Source of the DNA: JANQIO01 sp038746745 | GTDB lineage: Bacteria > Pseudomonadota > Gammaproteobacteria > Pseudomonadales > Halieaceae | NCBI GenBank assembly: GCA_038746745.1 | Contig: JBCDKJ010000012.1 | Coordinates: forward strand, 10,300 to 74,299 | Length of the DNA stretch: 64,000 nt | Reading direction: 5' to 3' | Shown: positions 45,066 through 54,131 of the stretch, in pieces | Layout of the letters: the number at the start of each line of letters is the position of its first letter | Numbering within the stretch: the stretch's first letter is position 1 | Made by a program: the position numbers and the translations under genes | The notes under the pieces: generated by a model | The model's database searches: none | What the model saw: only the letters and a program-made list of their open reading frames with translations | What the model was told of the DNA's origin: nothing

Positions 45066-46072
45066 GAAAGACTGGGCAATCCGTGGCGTAACAGCATTGT
45101 CAGCTTGTGGTGAGTCAGGCGTATGGGTTGCAGAAACTCGAGCAAGCTGATGCATCGGCGCTGCATGCAGCGCAACCGCTCACGACGCAGCCTGGGCACA
45201 TCCCTCAGGATTCCACAGAGGGAGGGTAAATAGACCGTTCGCAGGGGTTTTAGACTGCGCTCAGACACGCTCATCACAATACCCTCTAGTAGCAGCAGCG
45301 GAAAATGAAACAGCAAAATCATCCACGGCAGCGCACCGGGAAAGCAGGTGACAATCACTCGAGACTTATTAAGCTCGCTCAGCTGACGACGTCGGTAGGA
45401 ACTTGCCAAACGGTTGCCGAGGACTTTGCCTCCGCCAAAGCTGTGTCCCACTTCGTGGTCATAGCCCCCACTGTTCGTAACGCGAATCTTCAGACCTCGC
45501 AAGCGAACACGATGGCACAGGTACATGTCTTCAGCGATGGAGCCGAACCACTCAGGAAACCCGCCTAACTCGTCCCACAGTGAGCGTCGCAGCAGCAGGC
45601 AGCTTCCCATAACCATGGCTACTTCGGGGCGGGGCAGCTTGACCGGTATTGGGTTAGCGAACAGGTCTATATCCATACCTCTGTCCAGTAGCTCGCCACT
45701 GTGCATACTGTATTGCGGCAGACTCCAGATGCCGCTTTGAAGATCTGCCCTGGCTGCATCCACCAGAGTTTGCAGGCTCCCCGGGTGAAGGCGTGTGTCA
45801 TTGTTCAGCAGTAGCAGAAACTCACCGCGGGCGGCTTTCGCCATGCGATTATTGCTGATGCAAAAACCAAGATTGTCGTCTGCGATGATAAGCCGCGCTG
45901 CGGGAAACCCCCGCGTGACAATCTTTCGAGACTCATCTGTCGAAGCATCATCGTGCACCAGCACCTCGTAGCTGAAGTCGCATCGTTGATCGAAAACACT
46001 TTCCAGACAGCGGGTTATTACCTCTTGGCCCTGGAAATTGGCAACGCAAATGGTCAGCAGGGGAGTAGTCAT
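45062..46072 (-). CDS. GT2 family glycosyltransferase
   Basis: A 336-aa family-2 glycosyltransferase: LTICVANFQGQEVITRCLES, VLVHDDASTDES, ADDNLGFCISNNRMAKAARG, and the DXD-type LLLNNDTRLHPGS. An amphipathic or membrane-associated stretch is near residue 245. The ATG at 46072 overlaps the stop of the upstream epimerase by 4 nt; codons upstream are not family-like. It probably adds one sugar to the lipid-linked repeat unit. Confidence 0.87.
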   Translation of the reverse strand: MTTPLLTICVANFQGQEVITRCLESVFDQRCDFSYEVLVHDDASTDESRKIVTRGFPAARLIIADDNLGFCISNNRMAKAARGEFLLLLNNDTRLHPGSLQTLVDAARADLQSGIWSLPQYSMHSGELLDRGMDIDLFANPIPVKLPRPEVAMVMGSCLLLRRSLWDELGGFPEWFGSIAEDMYLCHRVRLRGLKIRVTNSGGYDHEVGHSFGGGKVLGNRLASSYRRRQLSELNKSRVIVTCFPGALPWMILLFHFPLLLLEGIVMSVSERSLKPLRTVYLPSLCGILRDVPRLRRERLRCMQRRCISLLEFLQPIRLTHHKLTMLLRHGLPSLS

Positions 46073-47004
46073 GCCTGTCGCTGATACCATTGCCAGGTCT
46101 GCTTTAGTCCCTCTTTCAATGGGGTGCCGGCTCGCCAGCCTAGAAGCTCCTGCGCACGCAGGCTGTCCAGTATCACTTGTCCCGTATCAACGCCTCTCGG
46201 CGCTTGAAAGTCGCGTTCAAGTGGCACGTTGGCGATGTCTTCCAGCAGCTCGCACAACTGCACAATGGAGCAACCCGTACCCGTACCGGCATTGAGTGTC
46301 TGAAAGTCGGTGTTTGCCCAGGCATGTTGGGTAACGGCTTCGCACAACGCTAAAAAATCATCAACGTATACGTAATCACGCACGGCACTGCCGTCGCCCC
46401 AGATAGTAAATGGCTTGCGTTCCTGCAGGCATTGGCAAAGCGTAGGAATAATCCCGAACTGAGTCTTCGCACGCTGCCCAGGTCCATATACGTTTGAGGG
46501 TCTAAGTATCACGACAGTCTGGCGCGTCTGCTGATGATAGGCATGTATCAAAGCCTCTGCAGCGAGTTTACCGGCTCCGTAATACGATGGCGGTGCGGTT
46601 GGACTACTTTCCCCTAGCGTTGTTGCTGTCGACGCAATAGCGGGAGTGGTATCGTAGATGGCGCCGCCGGATGAGACATATACTAGGGTTGCGCCAGGGT
46701 TTTCCTGCAGGCATTCCAGTAACCCGGCCATTGGGAGCAAATTATTACTGACTTCCAGTCCCGGTTGCAGTCTGGAGCTGCCCGGCGTGGTATCGCTGGC
46801 CAGATGGAAAACAAAGTCTGCATCACTGACCAGGCTGGCCAGCGCGCGGCGGTCATCCAAGGTGATGTCATAGTGTCGGTGACTGGCGCTGAAGGATTGC
46901 ATGGGCGAGCGGCTTACGGTGATTACCTGTTCGCCCTGCTGTGAGAACCGTTTGGCCAGACTGCTGCCCATGAAGCCGCTGCCGCCTAAGATAACTGTAT
47001 TCAT
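46069..47004 (-). CDS. NAD-dependent sugar epimerase/dehydratase
   Basis: A 311-aa extended SDR enzyme acting on nucleotide sugars. The NAD-binding GGSGFMGSSLAKRF starts at residue 8. The active site has SSGG near 112 and the YGAGK (Y-x3-K) pair, and NVYGPGQR marks the substrate domain. It resembles the GalE/UDP-glucose epimerase group, but substrate cannot be assigned. It is second in the polysaccharide operon, 24 bp after the GT4 gene. Confidence 0.85.
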   Translation of the reverse strand: MNTVILGGSGFMGSSLAKRFSQQGEQVITVSRSPMQSFSASHRHYDITLDDRRALASLVSDADFVFHLASDTTPGSSRLQPGLEVSNNLLPMAGLLECLQENPGATLVYVSSGGAIYDTTPAIASTATTLGESSPTAPPSYYGAGKLAAEALIHAYHQQTRQTVVILRPSNVYGPGQRAKTQFGIIPTLCQCLQERKPFTIWGDGSAVRDYVYVDDFLALCEAVTQHAWANTDFQTLNAGTGTGCSIVQLCELLEDIANVPLERDFQAPRGVDTGQVILDSLRAQELLGWRAGTPLKEGLKQTWQWYQRQA

Positions 47005-47028
47005 TGCCGGCCTGCTCCACCGTTTGTC

Positions 47029-48138
47029 TCAGGGTGCAGCGGTAAGCTGTTGGTAAAGCGACTCATACCGCTGCGCGCAGTCCTGCCATGTCCCGTAGCG
47101 CTCCAGTGCAAACTGTCTGCAGTGTACCGCGAAATCCCGCTGGGCTGGGATTTGCTCCAGTGCACTGACAGCCTCTCTGAAGCTGGTTTCGTTGTTAACG
47201 ATCCAGCCTGTCTTTCCACTACTAATAACATCTCGATGTGCGGGCAGGTCAGACGCTATGACTGGCAGCCCCGCGGCCATCGACTCCAGAATAACCTGTG
47301 GGCGACCTTCGCTGTGCTCGCTGAGGGTCAGAAGCCCCGCGGCTTCTGGGAACCAGTCTTGCGCCAATGCATCAGGGCTGGCCGCGCCGTGATAGTGCAC
47401 CCAGTCTGGAATACTGAGGTTTTCCTGGTTGGGACCTATCAAATGGAGTTCTCGCTGCCCGCCAGAGAACAAGGAATCGCCCCAGCTGAACAAGGGCCCC
47501 ATTTTATCCCTGGTAACGCGTTGCACGACCAGCCAGCGAAATGGCTTCTCTGGAGTGCGGTCAATCTTGTACCAACGGTCGTCAACGCCGAAAGGCACAG
47601 CAGTGACTTGTGCCAGATCGCCGAAGTCATTCTGTAGCTGCTCCACCATCCACTCCGCGTTAGGCGTTAGTACAGCGCGGCGTTGGCGCAGCATGGCACG
47701 CATTGCGGTGCGCATTCCAGGCAGCTTAAGCAGTTTAAAGTCTGAGCCTAGAACCGCGATAACAGCCGGATTCGGCAATCCTGCGAGGGGAAGGGCGTTT
47801 TGCATCCAGTTAATGTGAAACACGTCTGTGTCACCCGATGCCTTGCGATAAGCAGATCTGAGCCGCGCCAGGAGTCTTGTGGCAGACACAACCCCCTGCG
47901 CGGGGCGCTTACTGAGAAGATGTGCAATGCCGCCACGTTCACTGAGTGCTGCGAGCCATCGGCGGTCATTTTCGAGAGGCGCATACTGAATCGCTTCCGC
48001 ACGCGGGCCATCGGGCGCCCACAGTGTCAGCGAGTTCCGCTCAGCCAGGGCGGTGGCGATGTGGCGAATGAATACTCCCTGCCAATCCTCATTGGAACGA
48101 GGGTAGGATGTGGCGGACATGAAGACGCGGTGGCTCAA
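47029..48138 (-). CDS. GT4 family glycosyltransferase
   Basis: A 369-aa family-4 (GT-B) glycosyltransferase, first gene of the minus-strand polysaccharide operon. The C-domain has LTLSEHSEGRPQVILESMAA, the E-x7-E-type donor motif, and GLPVIASDLPAHRDVIS. The N-domain begins with a typical acceptor-side MSATSYPRSNEDWQGVFIRH. Its substrate is not predictable. The promoter should lie between 48139 and 48225, next to the glcB terminus. Confidence 0.87.
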   Translation of the reverse strand: MSHRVFMSATSYPRSNEDWQGVFIRHIATALAERNSLTLWAPDGPRAEAIQYAPLENDRRWLAALSERGGIAHLLSKRPAQGVVSATRLLARLRSAYRKASGDTDVFHINWMQNALPLAGLPNPAVIAVLGSDFKLLKLPGMRTAMRAMLRQRRAVLTPNAEWMVEQLQNDFGDLAQVTAVPFGVDDRWYKIDRTPEKPFRWLVVQRVTRDKMGPLFSWGDSLFSGGQRELHLIGPNQENLSIPDWVHYHGAASPDALAQDWFPEAAGLLTLSEHSEGRPQVILESMAAGLPVIASDLPAHRDVISSGKTGWIVNNETSFREAVSALEQIPAQRDFAVHCRQFALERYGTWQDCAQRYESLYQQLTAAP

Positions 48139-48225
48139 GGTGTGAAGGCTTCGTCAGGTCGATGAATAACCCTACCACAGCGCTAATGCCGGGCGCCGGT
48201 ATTCGCTGTAGCAGAGCCCCGTAGC

Positions 48226-50412
48226 TCAGGCTGCAACATCCTCTGCTGCAAAGCGCGCCTTGGCCTCGCGGCGGCGTGCGTGCAGTACGGGCTCGGTGTA
48301 GCCACTGGGCTGCTCGCAGCCTTTGAACACAAGGTCACAGGCGGCCTGAAAGGCGACGCTGTTACCGAAGTCCGGAGCCATGTTGCGGTAGTCAGGATCG
48401 TGGGCATTCTGCTCATCGACCACCTTTGCCATACGCTGCAGGGTCTCCATGACCTGATCGCTGCTGCAGACGTCGTGACGTAGCCAGTTGGCAATGTGCT
48501 GACTGGAGATACGCAGTGTGGCGCGGTCTTCCATCAACCCAATATCGTTGATGTCAGGCACCTTAGAGCAGCCAACCCCCTGATCTACCCAGCGCACCAC
48601 GTACCCTAGAATACCCTGGGCATTGTTATCGAGCTCGCGTTGTATTTCGGAGTCATCGAGCTCACAGGGCGCCACCGGTATTGTCAGAATGTCGTCCAGG
48701 GCAGCGCGCTGCCGCTCGGCAATCTGGGTTTGCTGGTCTGCCACGCTGATGCGGTGGTAGTGGGTCGCATGCAGGGTTGCAGCCGTGGGTGAGGGTACCC
48801 AGGCGGTATTGGCACCCGCCTTCGGATGGCCGACCTTTTGCTCCATCATGGCGCTCATCAGGTCTGGCATGGCCCACATGCCCTTACCGATCTGTGCGTG
48901 ATCGCGCAGTCCACACAGCAACCCGGTGTCCACGTTCCAGTCTTCGTAGGCAGCGATCCATGGCTGCGACTTCATATCGCCCTTGGCTACCATAGGGCCA
49001 GCCTCCATGCTGGTATGAATCTCATCGCCGGTGCGATCCAGGAAGCCCGTGTTGATAAATACCAGGCGCTCTGACGCAATCTTGATACAGGCTTTGAGGT
49101 TGATCGTGGTGCGGCGTTCTTCGTCCATGATGCCGAGCTTCAGTGTGTTCTGCGGTAAACCCAGCATCGCTTCAATGCGGTCAAATAGCTCGCAAGTGAA
49201 GGCCACTTCTTCGGGACCGTGCATCTTGGGTTTTACAATGTAAACGCTGCCCCGGCGGGAATTGCCCGGCCCGCGTCCCTGCAGGTCATGCAGTGCAATG
49301 GTGCTGGTGAACACGCCGTCCAGAATACCCTCCGGCACTTCGGCGCCATCGCTGTCCAGGATGGCATCTGTGGTCATCAGATGCCCCACATTGCGAACAA
49401 ACAGCAGGCTGCGTCCGTGCAGAGTGAGGGTCTCGCCATCGAGTCCTGTGTACTCGCGGTCGGGGTTGAGACGGCGCTCCAGTGTTTTGCCGCCTTTTTC
49501 AAAGGATTCAGTCAGCTTGCCGGTCATCAGGCCGAGCCAATTCCGGTATACCAAAGTTTTATCCTCAGCATCGACAGCAGCGACCGAGTCTTCGCAATCC
49601 TGAATAGTGGTCACTGCAGATTCGAGCAGCACGTCCTTGACACCAGCCGTGTCTGTTTTCCCCACCGGGTGTTGGTGATCGATCTGAATTTCCAGATGCA
49701 GGCCGTTGTGGCGCAGCAGGATTGCGCTGGGTAGCTCAGGCGGGCCCTGATATCCGCGCAGTTGTGTACTGTCTGCGAGACCTGTAACCGCTCCATTGGT
49801 AAGACGCACCTGCAGCGTGCCTCCCTCGATGAGGTAGGCGCTGGCGTCGCGATGACTGCCTTCTGCCAGTGGAGTGGCGTCGTCCAGCAGCGTCCGAGCC
49901 CAGCTAATTACCTTGTCGCCACGTACCGGGTTATAAGCACCGCTGCGTTCCGCGCCATCAGTTTCCGGAATTACGTCCGTGCCATAGAGCGCGTCGTAGA
50001 GACTGCCCCACCTGGCGTTCGCTGCATTAAGAGCGTAGCGAGCATTCATCACGGGAACCACTAGCTGCGGCCCTGCGATGTTGGCGACCTCCTCGTCGAC
50101 GTTTTCTGTGTTGATACTGAAGTCTGACGGCTCTGGCAGAAGGTATCCCAGCGCTTCAAGAAAACTGCGGTAGGCGCTGGCGTCAAAGTCGGGTCCCGGA
50201 TTGGCCTGATGCCAGGCATCGATTTCTCCCTGCATACGATCGCGCTCCGCCAGCAGCGCACGGTTGCGAGGCGCCAGGTCAGCGAGCAGCCTTTCCAGCT
50301 CCTGCCAGAAGTCAGCAGGCGAGATCCCCGTGCCGGGCAATACCTCATGGGTCAGCAATTGGTGAAGTTCGGCAGCAACCTGCAAGCCGCCTTCCTTAAT
50401 ACGGTCGGTCAT
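48226..50412 (-). CDS. glcB: Malate synthase G
   Basis: GlcB condenses glyoxylate with acetyl-CoA to malate in glycolate and acetate metabolism. The 728-aa cytosolic enzyme has PQLVVPVMNARYALNAANAR, DCEDSVAAVDAEDK, HGRSLLFVRNVGHLMT with the catalytic Arg, GVGCSKVPDIND, and EDRATLRISSQHIANWLRH with the general-base Asp. The frame extends to a TTG at 50436, but the ATG at 50412 gives the same 24-residue lead before LPGTG as E. coli GlcB. Isocitrate lyase is not in this window. It lies downstream of a LysR gene on the same strand. Confidence 0.95.
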   Translation of the reverse strand: MTDRIKEGGLQVAAELHQLLTHEVLPGTGISPADFWQELERLLADLAPRNRALLAERDRMQGEIDAWHQANPGPDFDASAYRSFLEALGYLLPEPSDFSINTENVDEEVANIAGPQLVVPVMNARYALNAANARWGSLYDALYGTDVIPETDGAERSGAYNPVRGDKVISWARTLLDDATPLAEGSHRDASAYLIEGGTLQVRLTNGAVTGLADSTQLRGYQGPPELPSAILLRHNGLHLEIQIDHQHPVGKTDTAGVKDVLLESAVTTIQDCEDSVAAVDAEDKTLVYRNWLGLMTGKLTESFEKGGKTLERRLNPDREYTGLDGETLTLHGRSLLFVRNVGHLMTTDAILDSDGAEVPEGILDGVFTSTIALHDLQGRGPGNSRRGSVYIVKPKMHGPEEVAFTCELFDRIEAMLGLPQNTLKLGIMDEERRTTINLKACIKIASERLVFINTGFLDRTGDEIHTSMEAGPMVAKGDMKSQPWIAAYEDWNVDTGLLCGLRDHAQIGKGMWAMPDLMSAMMEQKVGHPKAGANTAWVPSPTAATLHATHYHRISVADQQTQIAERQRAALDDILTIPVAPCELDDSEIQRELDNNAQGILGYVVRWVDQGVGCSKVPDINDIGLMEDRATLRISSQHIANWLRHDVCSSDQVMETLQRMAKVVDEQNAHDPDYRNMAPDFGNSVAFQAACDLVFKGCEQPSGYTEPVLHARRREAKARFAAEDVAA

Positions 50413-50528
50413 GGCGAAAAAATCCGGATGATTCAAACAGGGCTGAAATTGTAGGAATCACCCCATCATTTATCCAATCAATGCCTTTTATCATCAGCAT
50501 AAAAGATATGAATGGTTCGCGTGCGCGT

Positions 50529-51479
50529 TTATGCGGAGGCTTTACTGATCTCCCGGCCGGTTTCCACGATCAACTGCCTCAGCCACCGGTTGGCGGGGTT
50601 GTGCTGCAGTAACGGGCTCCAGGCTAACTTGAGTTCCAGCGGCGGGATATCCAGGGGTGGTTGTTTAATGACCAGTCGCGGGTTCTTCACTTGCAGCCGC
50701 GCGGCAAGGCTGGGCAAAGTGACTACCAAATCATTCTGCTCGGCGAGAATCATGGCGGCCTGATAGTGCCGCGTGAACACAGTGATGTGGCGCTTTTTTC
50801 CTAATTTTGCGATGGCCGCGTCAACCCAGCCCAAACGCTGGACATCTTCCGGATTTACGCCTACCCCGACGCCCATGCCGGTTTTACTGACCCAGACGTG
50901 CTGAGCTTCCAAATAGTCATCCAGCGTGAAGGACTTAAGCAGCGGATTATCTGCGCTGAGCAGGCAGGAAAAACTGTCGGTCCACACGGTGTTCTGGTGA
51001 AACGATTGCGGCATAGAGTCGAAGCGATTAATCACCAGGTCAACTTTGCCGCGCTCCACATCCAGAAAGCTCACGTCGCTGGGGGTCATGATGTCCAGAC
51101 TGATGCCCGGTGCCTGCTTGCGCAGCTTTGCCAGTAAGGATGGCAGCAGAGTGCTCTCGGCATAATCGCTGGCCATAATTCTGAATGTGCGCTGTGCTTC
51201 GCCCGGCTCGAACTCCTCATTGGGCTGCAAAGCCTGATCGACGTTGCTGAGGATGTCGCGTATCAGGGGCTCCAGCTCCAGCGCGCGCTCGGTAGGCGTC
51301 ATGCCATCGCTGGTGCGCACCAGAAGAGGGTCATTGAAGGCTTCCCGCAGTCGGCGTAAACCATTGCTCATCGCGGGCTGGCTCAGGTTGAGCTGCGCTG
51401 CGGCCTGGGTCACAGTGCGCTCCCGCAGCAGCACGTCCAGGTACACGAGCAGGTTAAGGTCGACGCGTTGGATATTCAC
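50529..51479 (-). CDS. LysR-type transcriptional regulator
   Basis: A LysR regulator of about 316 aa. It has an N-terminal winged helix-turn-helix (VTQAAAQLNLSQPAMSNGL) and a two-lobe effector-binding domain. The frame begins with TTG at 51509; the GTG at 51479 (VNIQRVDLNLLVYLDVLL) fits the usual LysR start better, though no clear ribosome site is seen. It is NodD/PnbR-like in style, with DPLLVRTSDGMTPTERAL. It lies just upstream of glcB on the same strand and may regulate it; the target is inferred. Confidence 0.88.
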   Translation of the reverse strand: MNIQRVDLNLLVYLDVLLRERTVTQAAAQLNLSQPAMSNGLRRLREAFNDPLLVRTSDGMTPTERALELEPLIRDILSNVDQALQPNEEFEPGEAQRTFRIMASDYAESTLLPSLLAKLRKQAPGISLDIMTPSDVSFLDVERGKVDLVINRFDSMPQSFHQNTVWTDSFSCLLSADNPLLKSFTLDDYLEAQHVWVSKTGMGVGVGVNPEDVQRLGWVDAAIAKLGKKRHITVFTRHYQAAMILAEQNDLVVTLPSLAARLQVKNPRLVIKQPPLDIPPLELKLAWSPLLQHNPANRWLRQLIVETGREISKASA

Positions 51480-51610
51480 TGTTTGAATGCCAAAGATGAA
51501 AGCTATCAATTTGGAAAATTATCATGGGGTCGGGATAATCACCAGCGCTGATGGATTACGGCGTGCTACTCCGCAGCTCAGTACAATAGCTCGAGTGGTC
51601 TCACCGTCGC

Positions 51611-51722
51611 TCGACAGCTCGACGACACTTTTTCCGGGACGCGCCGTGAATACGTCCATGTAGGCTCGCGCGCGGCGTCCATGCCGCGCACGGTCCCTGA
51701 AAAAGTGTCGTCAAGCTGTCGA
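51611..51722. repeat. MITE-like or REP-type long inverted repeat
   Basis: A 30-bp arm at 51611-51640 (TCGACAGCTCGACGACACTT onward) is the inverted repeat of 51693-51722, with 28 of 30 matching positions. The 52-bp centre has a second perfect 7-bp hairpin, GCGCGGC (51670-51676) and GCCGCGC (51683-51689), around GTCCAT. The whole would form a long cruciform or stem-loop. It lies in the gap between the LysR gene and the acyl-CoA dehydrogenase. No transposase or protein is encoded. Dispersed copies elsewhere would confirm a mobile element. Confidence 0.8.
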
Positions 51723-51783
51723 GCTACATGCCAGCGAATAGGCCGCAGACCTCATCGAAAGCCAATCAGATTAGGACAGCCCA

Positions 51784-53526
51784 ATGAGTAACTACCGAGC
51801 CCCCGTAGAAGATATGCAGTTTGTGATCGATGAACTGTGCGATCTGGAAGCGAGTCTGGGCACCATCGCGGCCTTTACGGACAAAGGCGTAGGGAGTGAT
51901 CTCACCACGGCGCTATTAGATGAGTCGGCGCGGCTCTGTGGTGAAGTGTGGTCACCCTTGCGTCGGGTGGGCGATGAGCAGGGGGCGCGCTGTGAGAACG
52001 GCGCGGTGCAGATTACGCCGGGTTATGCCGATGCTCTGCAGCAGCTTGGTGCTGGCGGTTGGCTGGGCATTTCGGCGCCAGAGGAGTTTGGTGGCCAGGG
52101 CCTGCCCGAGGTATACACGACAGCCGCCTGCGAAATGTGGAACAGTGCTGACATGTCTCTGGCGCTGTGCCCGGTTCTCTCTATCGGTGCGGCGCTGGCC
52201 CTGAACACCCACGCCAGCGAGGAACAGAAAGCCATCTATCTTGAAAAGCTTTATACCGGCGAGTGGACGGGCACTATGAACCTGACCGAATCCGGTGCGG
52301 GTTCAGATCTTGGTGTGATGAAAACCCGCGCAGTGCCGGAGGGCGAGCACTACCGTATCTATGGGCAGAAGATTTATATCACCTGGGGTGATCACGATGC
52401 GACAGATAATATCGTGCATTTGGTGTTGGCCAAGTTGCCGGACGCGCCGGAGGGAAGTAAGGGCATATCGCTGTTTATAGTGCCTAAGTACCTGGTTAAT
52501 GAAGACGGCAGTTTGGGCGAACGCAACGATGTATATCCGGTATCCACAGAGCACAAACTGGGTATTCACGGCAGCCCCACCTGCGTGATGGCATTTGGCG
52601 ATACAGATGGCGCTATCGGCTACCTGGTTGGCGAGGAAAACGAAGGCTTGCGCTGCATGTTCACTATGATGAACGAAGCGCGCCTGAAAATAGGTCTGCA
52701 GGGATTGAGTGTGGGCGAGGGCGCCTATCAGCAGGCCGTGGCTTATGCCAGAGACCGGGTGCAGGGAGGCGTGCCGATCGTCGAGCACCCGGATGTGAAG
52801 CGAATGCTGTTAACCATGCGTGCCTGCAACGAAGCCATGCGCGCGTTCGCTTATACCGAGGCGGTGACCATGGATCATGCTCATCACAACAAAGATGCGG
52901 CGGCGCAGGCGCGGGTCGATCTGATGATCCCAGTGATCAAGGGGTGGTTGACGGAAGTCGGGGAAGAGCTGGCCTCGCTGGGAGTGCAGGTACACGGTGG
53001 CATGGGCTTCGTGGAAGAAACCGGTGCCGCTCAATATCTCCGCGACGTCCGGATTGCGTCGATCTACGAGGGCACCAATGGCATCCAGGCTCAGGATCTG
53101 GTCGGGCGCAAACTGGGACGCGATAACGGTGCCGCCATGGTGGCGCTGTTGGTAGAGCTTGATCAGACCCTGTCTGAGGCGACCGCTCTGCCGGCACTGC
53201 GCGATGCGATGGCGGCAGCGCTGGCTGACTTGCGCGCGTCGACCGTCCGTATCCTTGAGGCCTGGCAAAGCAATCGCAGCGCGGCGCTGGCTTCGGCCTT
53301 CGATTATATGATGCAGACCGGATATGTCATGGGAGGCTGGCATCTGTTGCGCTCGGCGGTGCTCGCACAGGACCGGATCAATGACGGCAGCGATAACCCG
53401 TTCTACCAGCGTAAGCTGGCCACAGCACGCTTTTACTGCGAATCCGTTCTGCCTCGCGCCGCTGGTCATGCTGGTGCGATTTCAGATGCGGGCGGGTTGC
53501 TGGATTACGCCGAGGCGTGGTTGTGA
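51784..53526 (+). CDS. Acyl-CoA dehydrogenase, DmdC-like long form
   Basis: A 580-aa FAD enzyme that oxidises acyl-CoAs to enoyl-CoAs. It has the extra N-terminal segment (YRAPVEDMQFVIDELCDLE) and the C-terminal extension of the DmdC-like group, known from 3-methylmercaptopropionyl-CoA dehydrogenases and broad FadE-like enzymes. MNLTESGAGSDLG binds FAD, and VHGGMGFVEETGAAQYLRDV plus YEGTNGIQA (catalytic E429) form the active site. The true substrate cannot be told apart from sequence: DMSP-derived or ordinary acyl-CoA. It overlaps the rraA-like gene by 10 nt. Confidence 0.88.
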   Translation: MSNYRAPVEDMQFVIDELCDLEASLGTIAAFTDKGVGSDLTTALLDESARLCGEVWSPLRRVGDEQGARCENGAVQITPGYADALQQLGAGGWLGISAPEEFGGQGLPEVYTTAACEMWNSADMSLALCPVLSIGAALALNTHASEEQKAIYLEKLYTGEWTGTMNLTESGAGSDLGVMKTRAVPEGEHYRIYGQKIYITWGDHDATDNIVHLVLAKLPDAPEGSKGISLFIVPKYLVNEDGSLGERNDVYPVSTEHKLGIHGSPTCVMAFGDTDGAIGYLVGEENEGLRCMFTMMNEARLKIGLQGLSVGEGAYQQAVAYARDRVQGGVPIVEHPDVKRMLLTMRACNEAMRAFAYTEAVTMDHAHHNKDAAAQARVDLMIPVIKGWLTEVGEELASLGVQVHGGMGFVEETGAAQYLRDVRIASIYEGTNGIQAQDLVGRKLGRDNGAAMVALLVELDQTLSEATALPALRDAMAAALADLRASTVRILEAWQSNRSAALASAFDYMMQTGYVMGGWHLLRSAVLAQDRINDGSDNPFYQRKLATARFYCESVLPRAAGHAGAISDAGGLLDYAEAWL

Positions 53527-53999
53527 TACCCACACCTGATATTGCGGATCAATTTCCAGATCGGGTGCAGGCGCTGGAACTGGATTTGCGCAACTTCGGT
53601 GGCGTGGCTGCGTTTTTTGGAGAGGTTGTGACCGTCAAATGTCACGAAGACAATTCACTGGTGAAGGCACTGGTGTCGACTCCCGGTGAAGGCCGCGTGA
53701 TCGTCGTCGATGGCGGCGGCTCCCGTCGCCGTGCCTTGCTTGGCGATATGCTGGCGGCGGCTGCAGCAGAACAGTGCTGGGCGGGCCTGGTGATCAACGG
53801 GGTGATTCGCGATGTCGATGAAATCGGCACTACACCGTTAGGCGTGCAGGCGCTGGGAACAGTGCCTCTCAAAACGGATAAGCTTGGCCAGGGCCAGAGA
53901 GACATTGCCCTGCATTTTGGTGGCGTGCACATCACGCCGGGAAGCTGGATTTACGCAGATAACAACGGCGTTCTGGTGGCAGACGGCAAGCTGCTGTAG
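53517..53999 (+). CDS. rraA: RraA family protein (RNase E inhibitor-like / HMG aldolase-like)
   Basis: A 160-aa RraA-family protein: PDIADQFPDRVQALELDLRN, VVDGGGSRRRALLGDMLAA, and GLVINGVIRDVDEIGTTPLG are diagnostic. E. coli RraA inhibits RNase E; relatives are class II 4-hydroxy-4-methyl-2-oxoglutarate aldolases or oxaloacetate decarboxylases. The G-x-R-D (GVIRDVDE) metal-site residues are present, so an enzyme role is also possible. The start is GTG at 53517 or at 53523 (overlapping the dehydrogenase stop); GAGG upstream favours the latter. Confidence 0.85.
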   Translation: MVVIPTPDIADQFPDRVQALELDLRNFGGVAAFFGEVVTVKCHEDNSLVKALVSTPGEGRVIVVDGGGSRRRALLGDMLAAAAAEQCWAGLVINGVIRDVDEIGTTPLGVQALGTVPLKTDKLGQGQRDIALHFGGVHITPGSWIYADNNGVLVADGKLL

Positions 54000-54002
54000 G
54001 AA

Positions 54003-54056
54003 CGTGTGTGTACATGCAAGTGCGTGTGTAAGCGTGCTAGTGAGTGTGCGTGTGCC
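54003..54056. repeat. GT-rich alternating purine-pyrimidine tract
   Basis: A low-complexity stretch of GTGTGTGTACATGCA-type sequence with runs of GTGCGTGTGT and GAGTGTGCGTGTGCC, in the convergent gap between rraA and nadC. Such tracts can adopt left-handed DNA. No gene or terminator with a T-run is seen in 54000-54131. Confidence 0.55.
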
Positions 54057-54131
54057 TAAAGCCTGCCGTTCGGGATTTGGGTGCGAGTGTGGATGCGTGC
54101 AAACCGGGGGAATTAAAAAGTTCGTGGTTTG

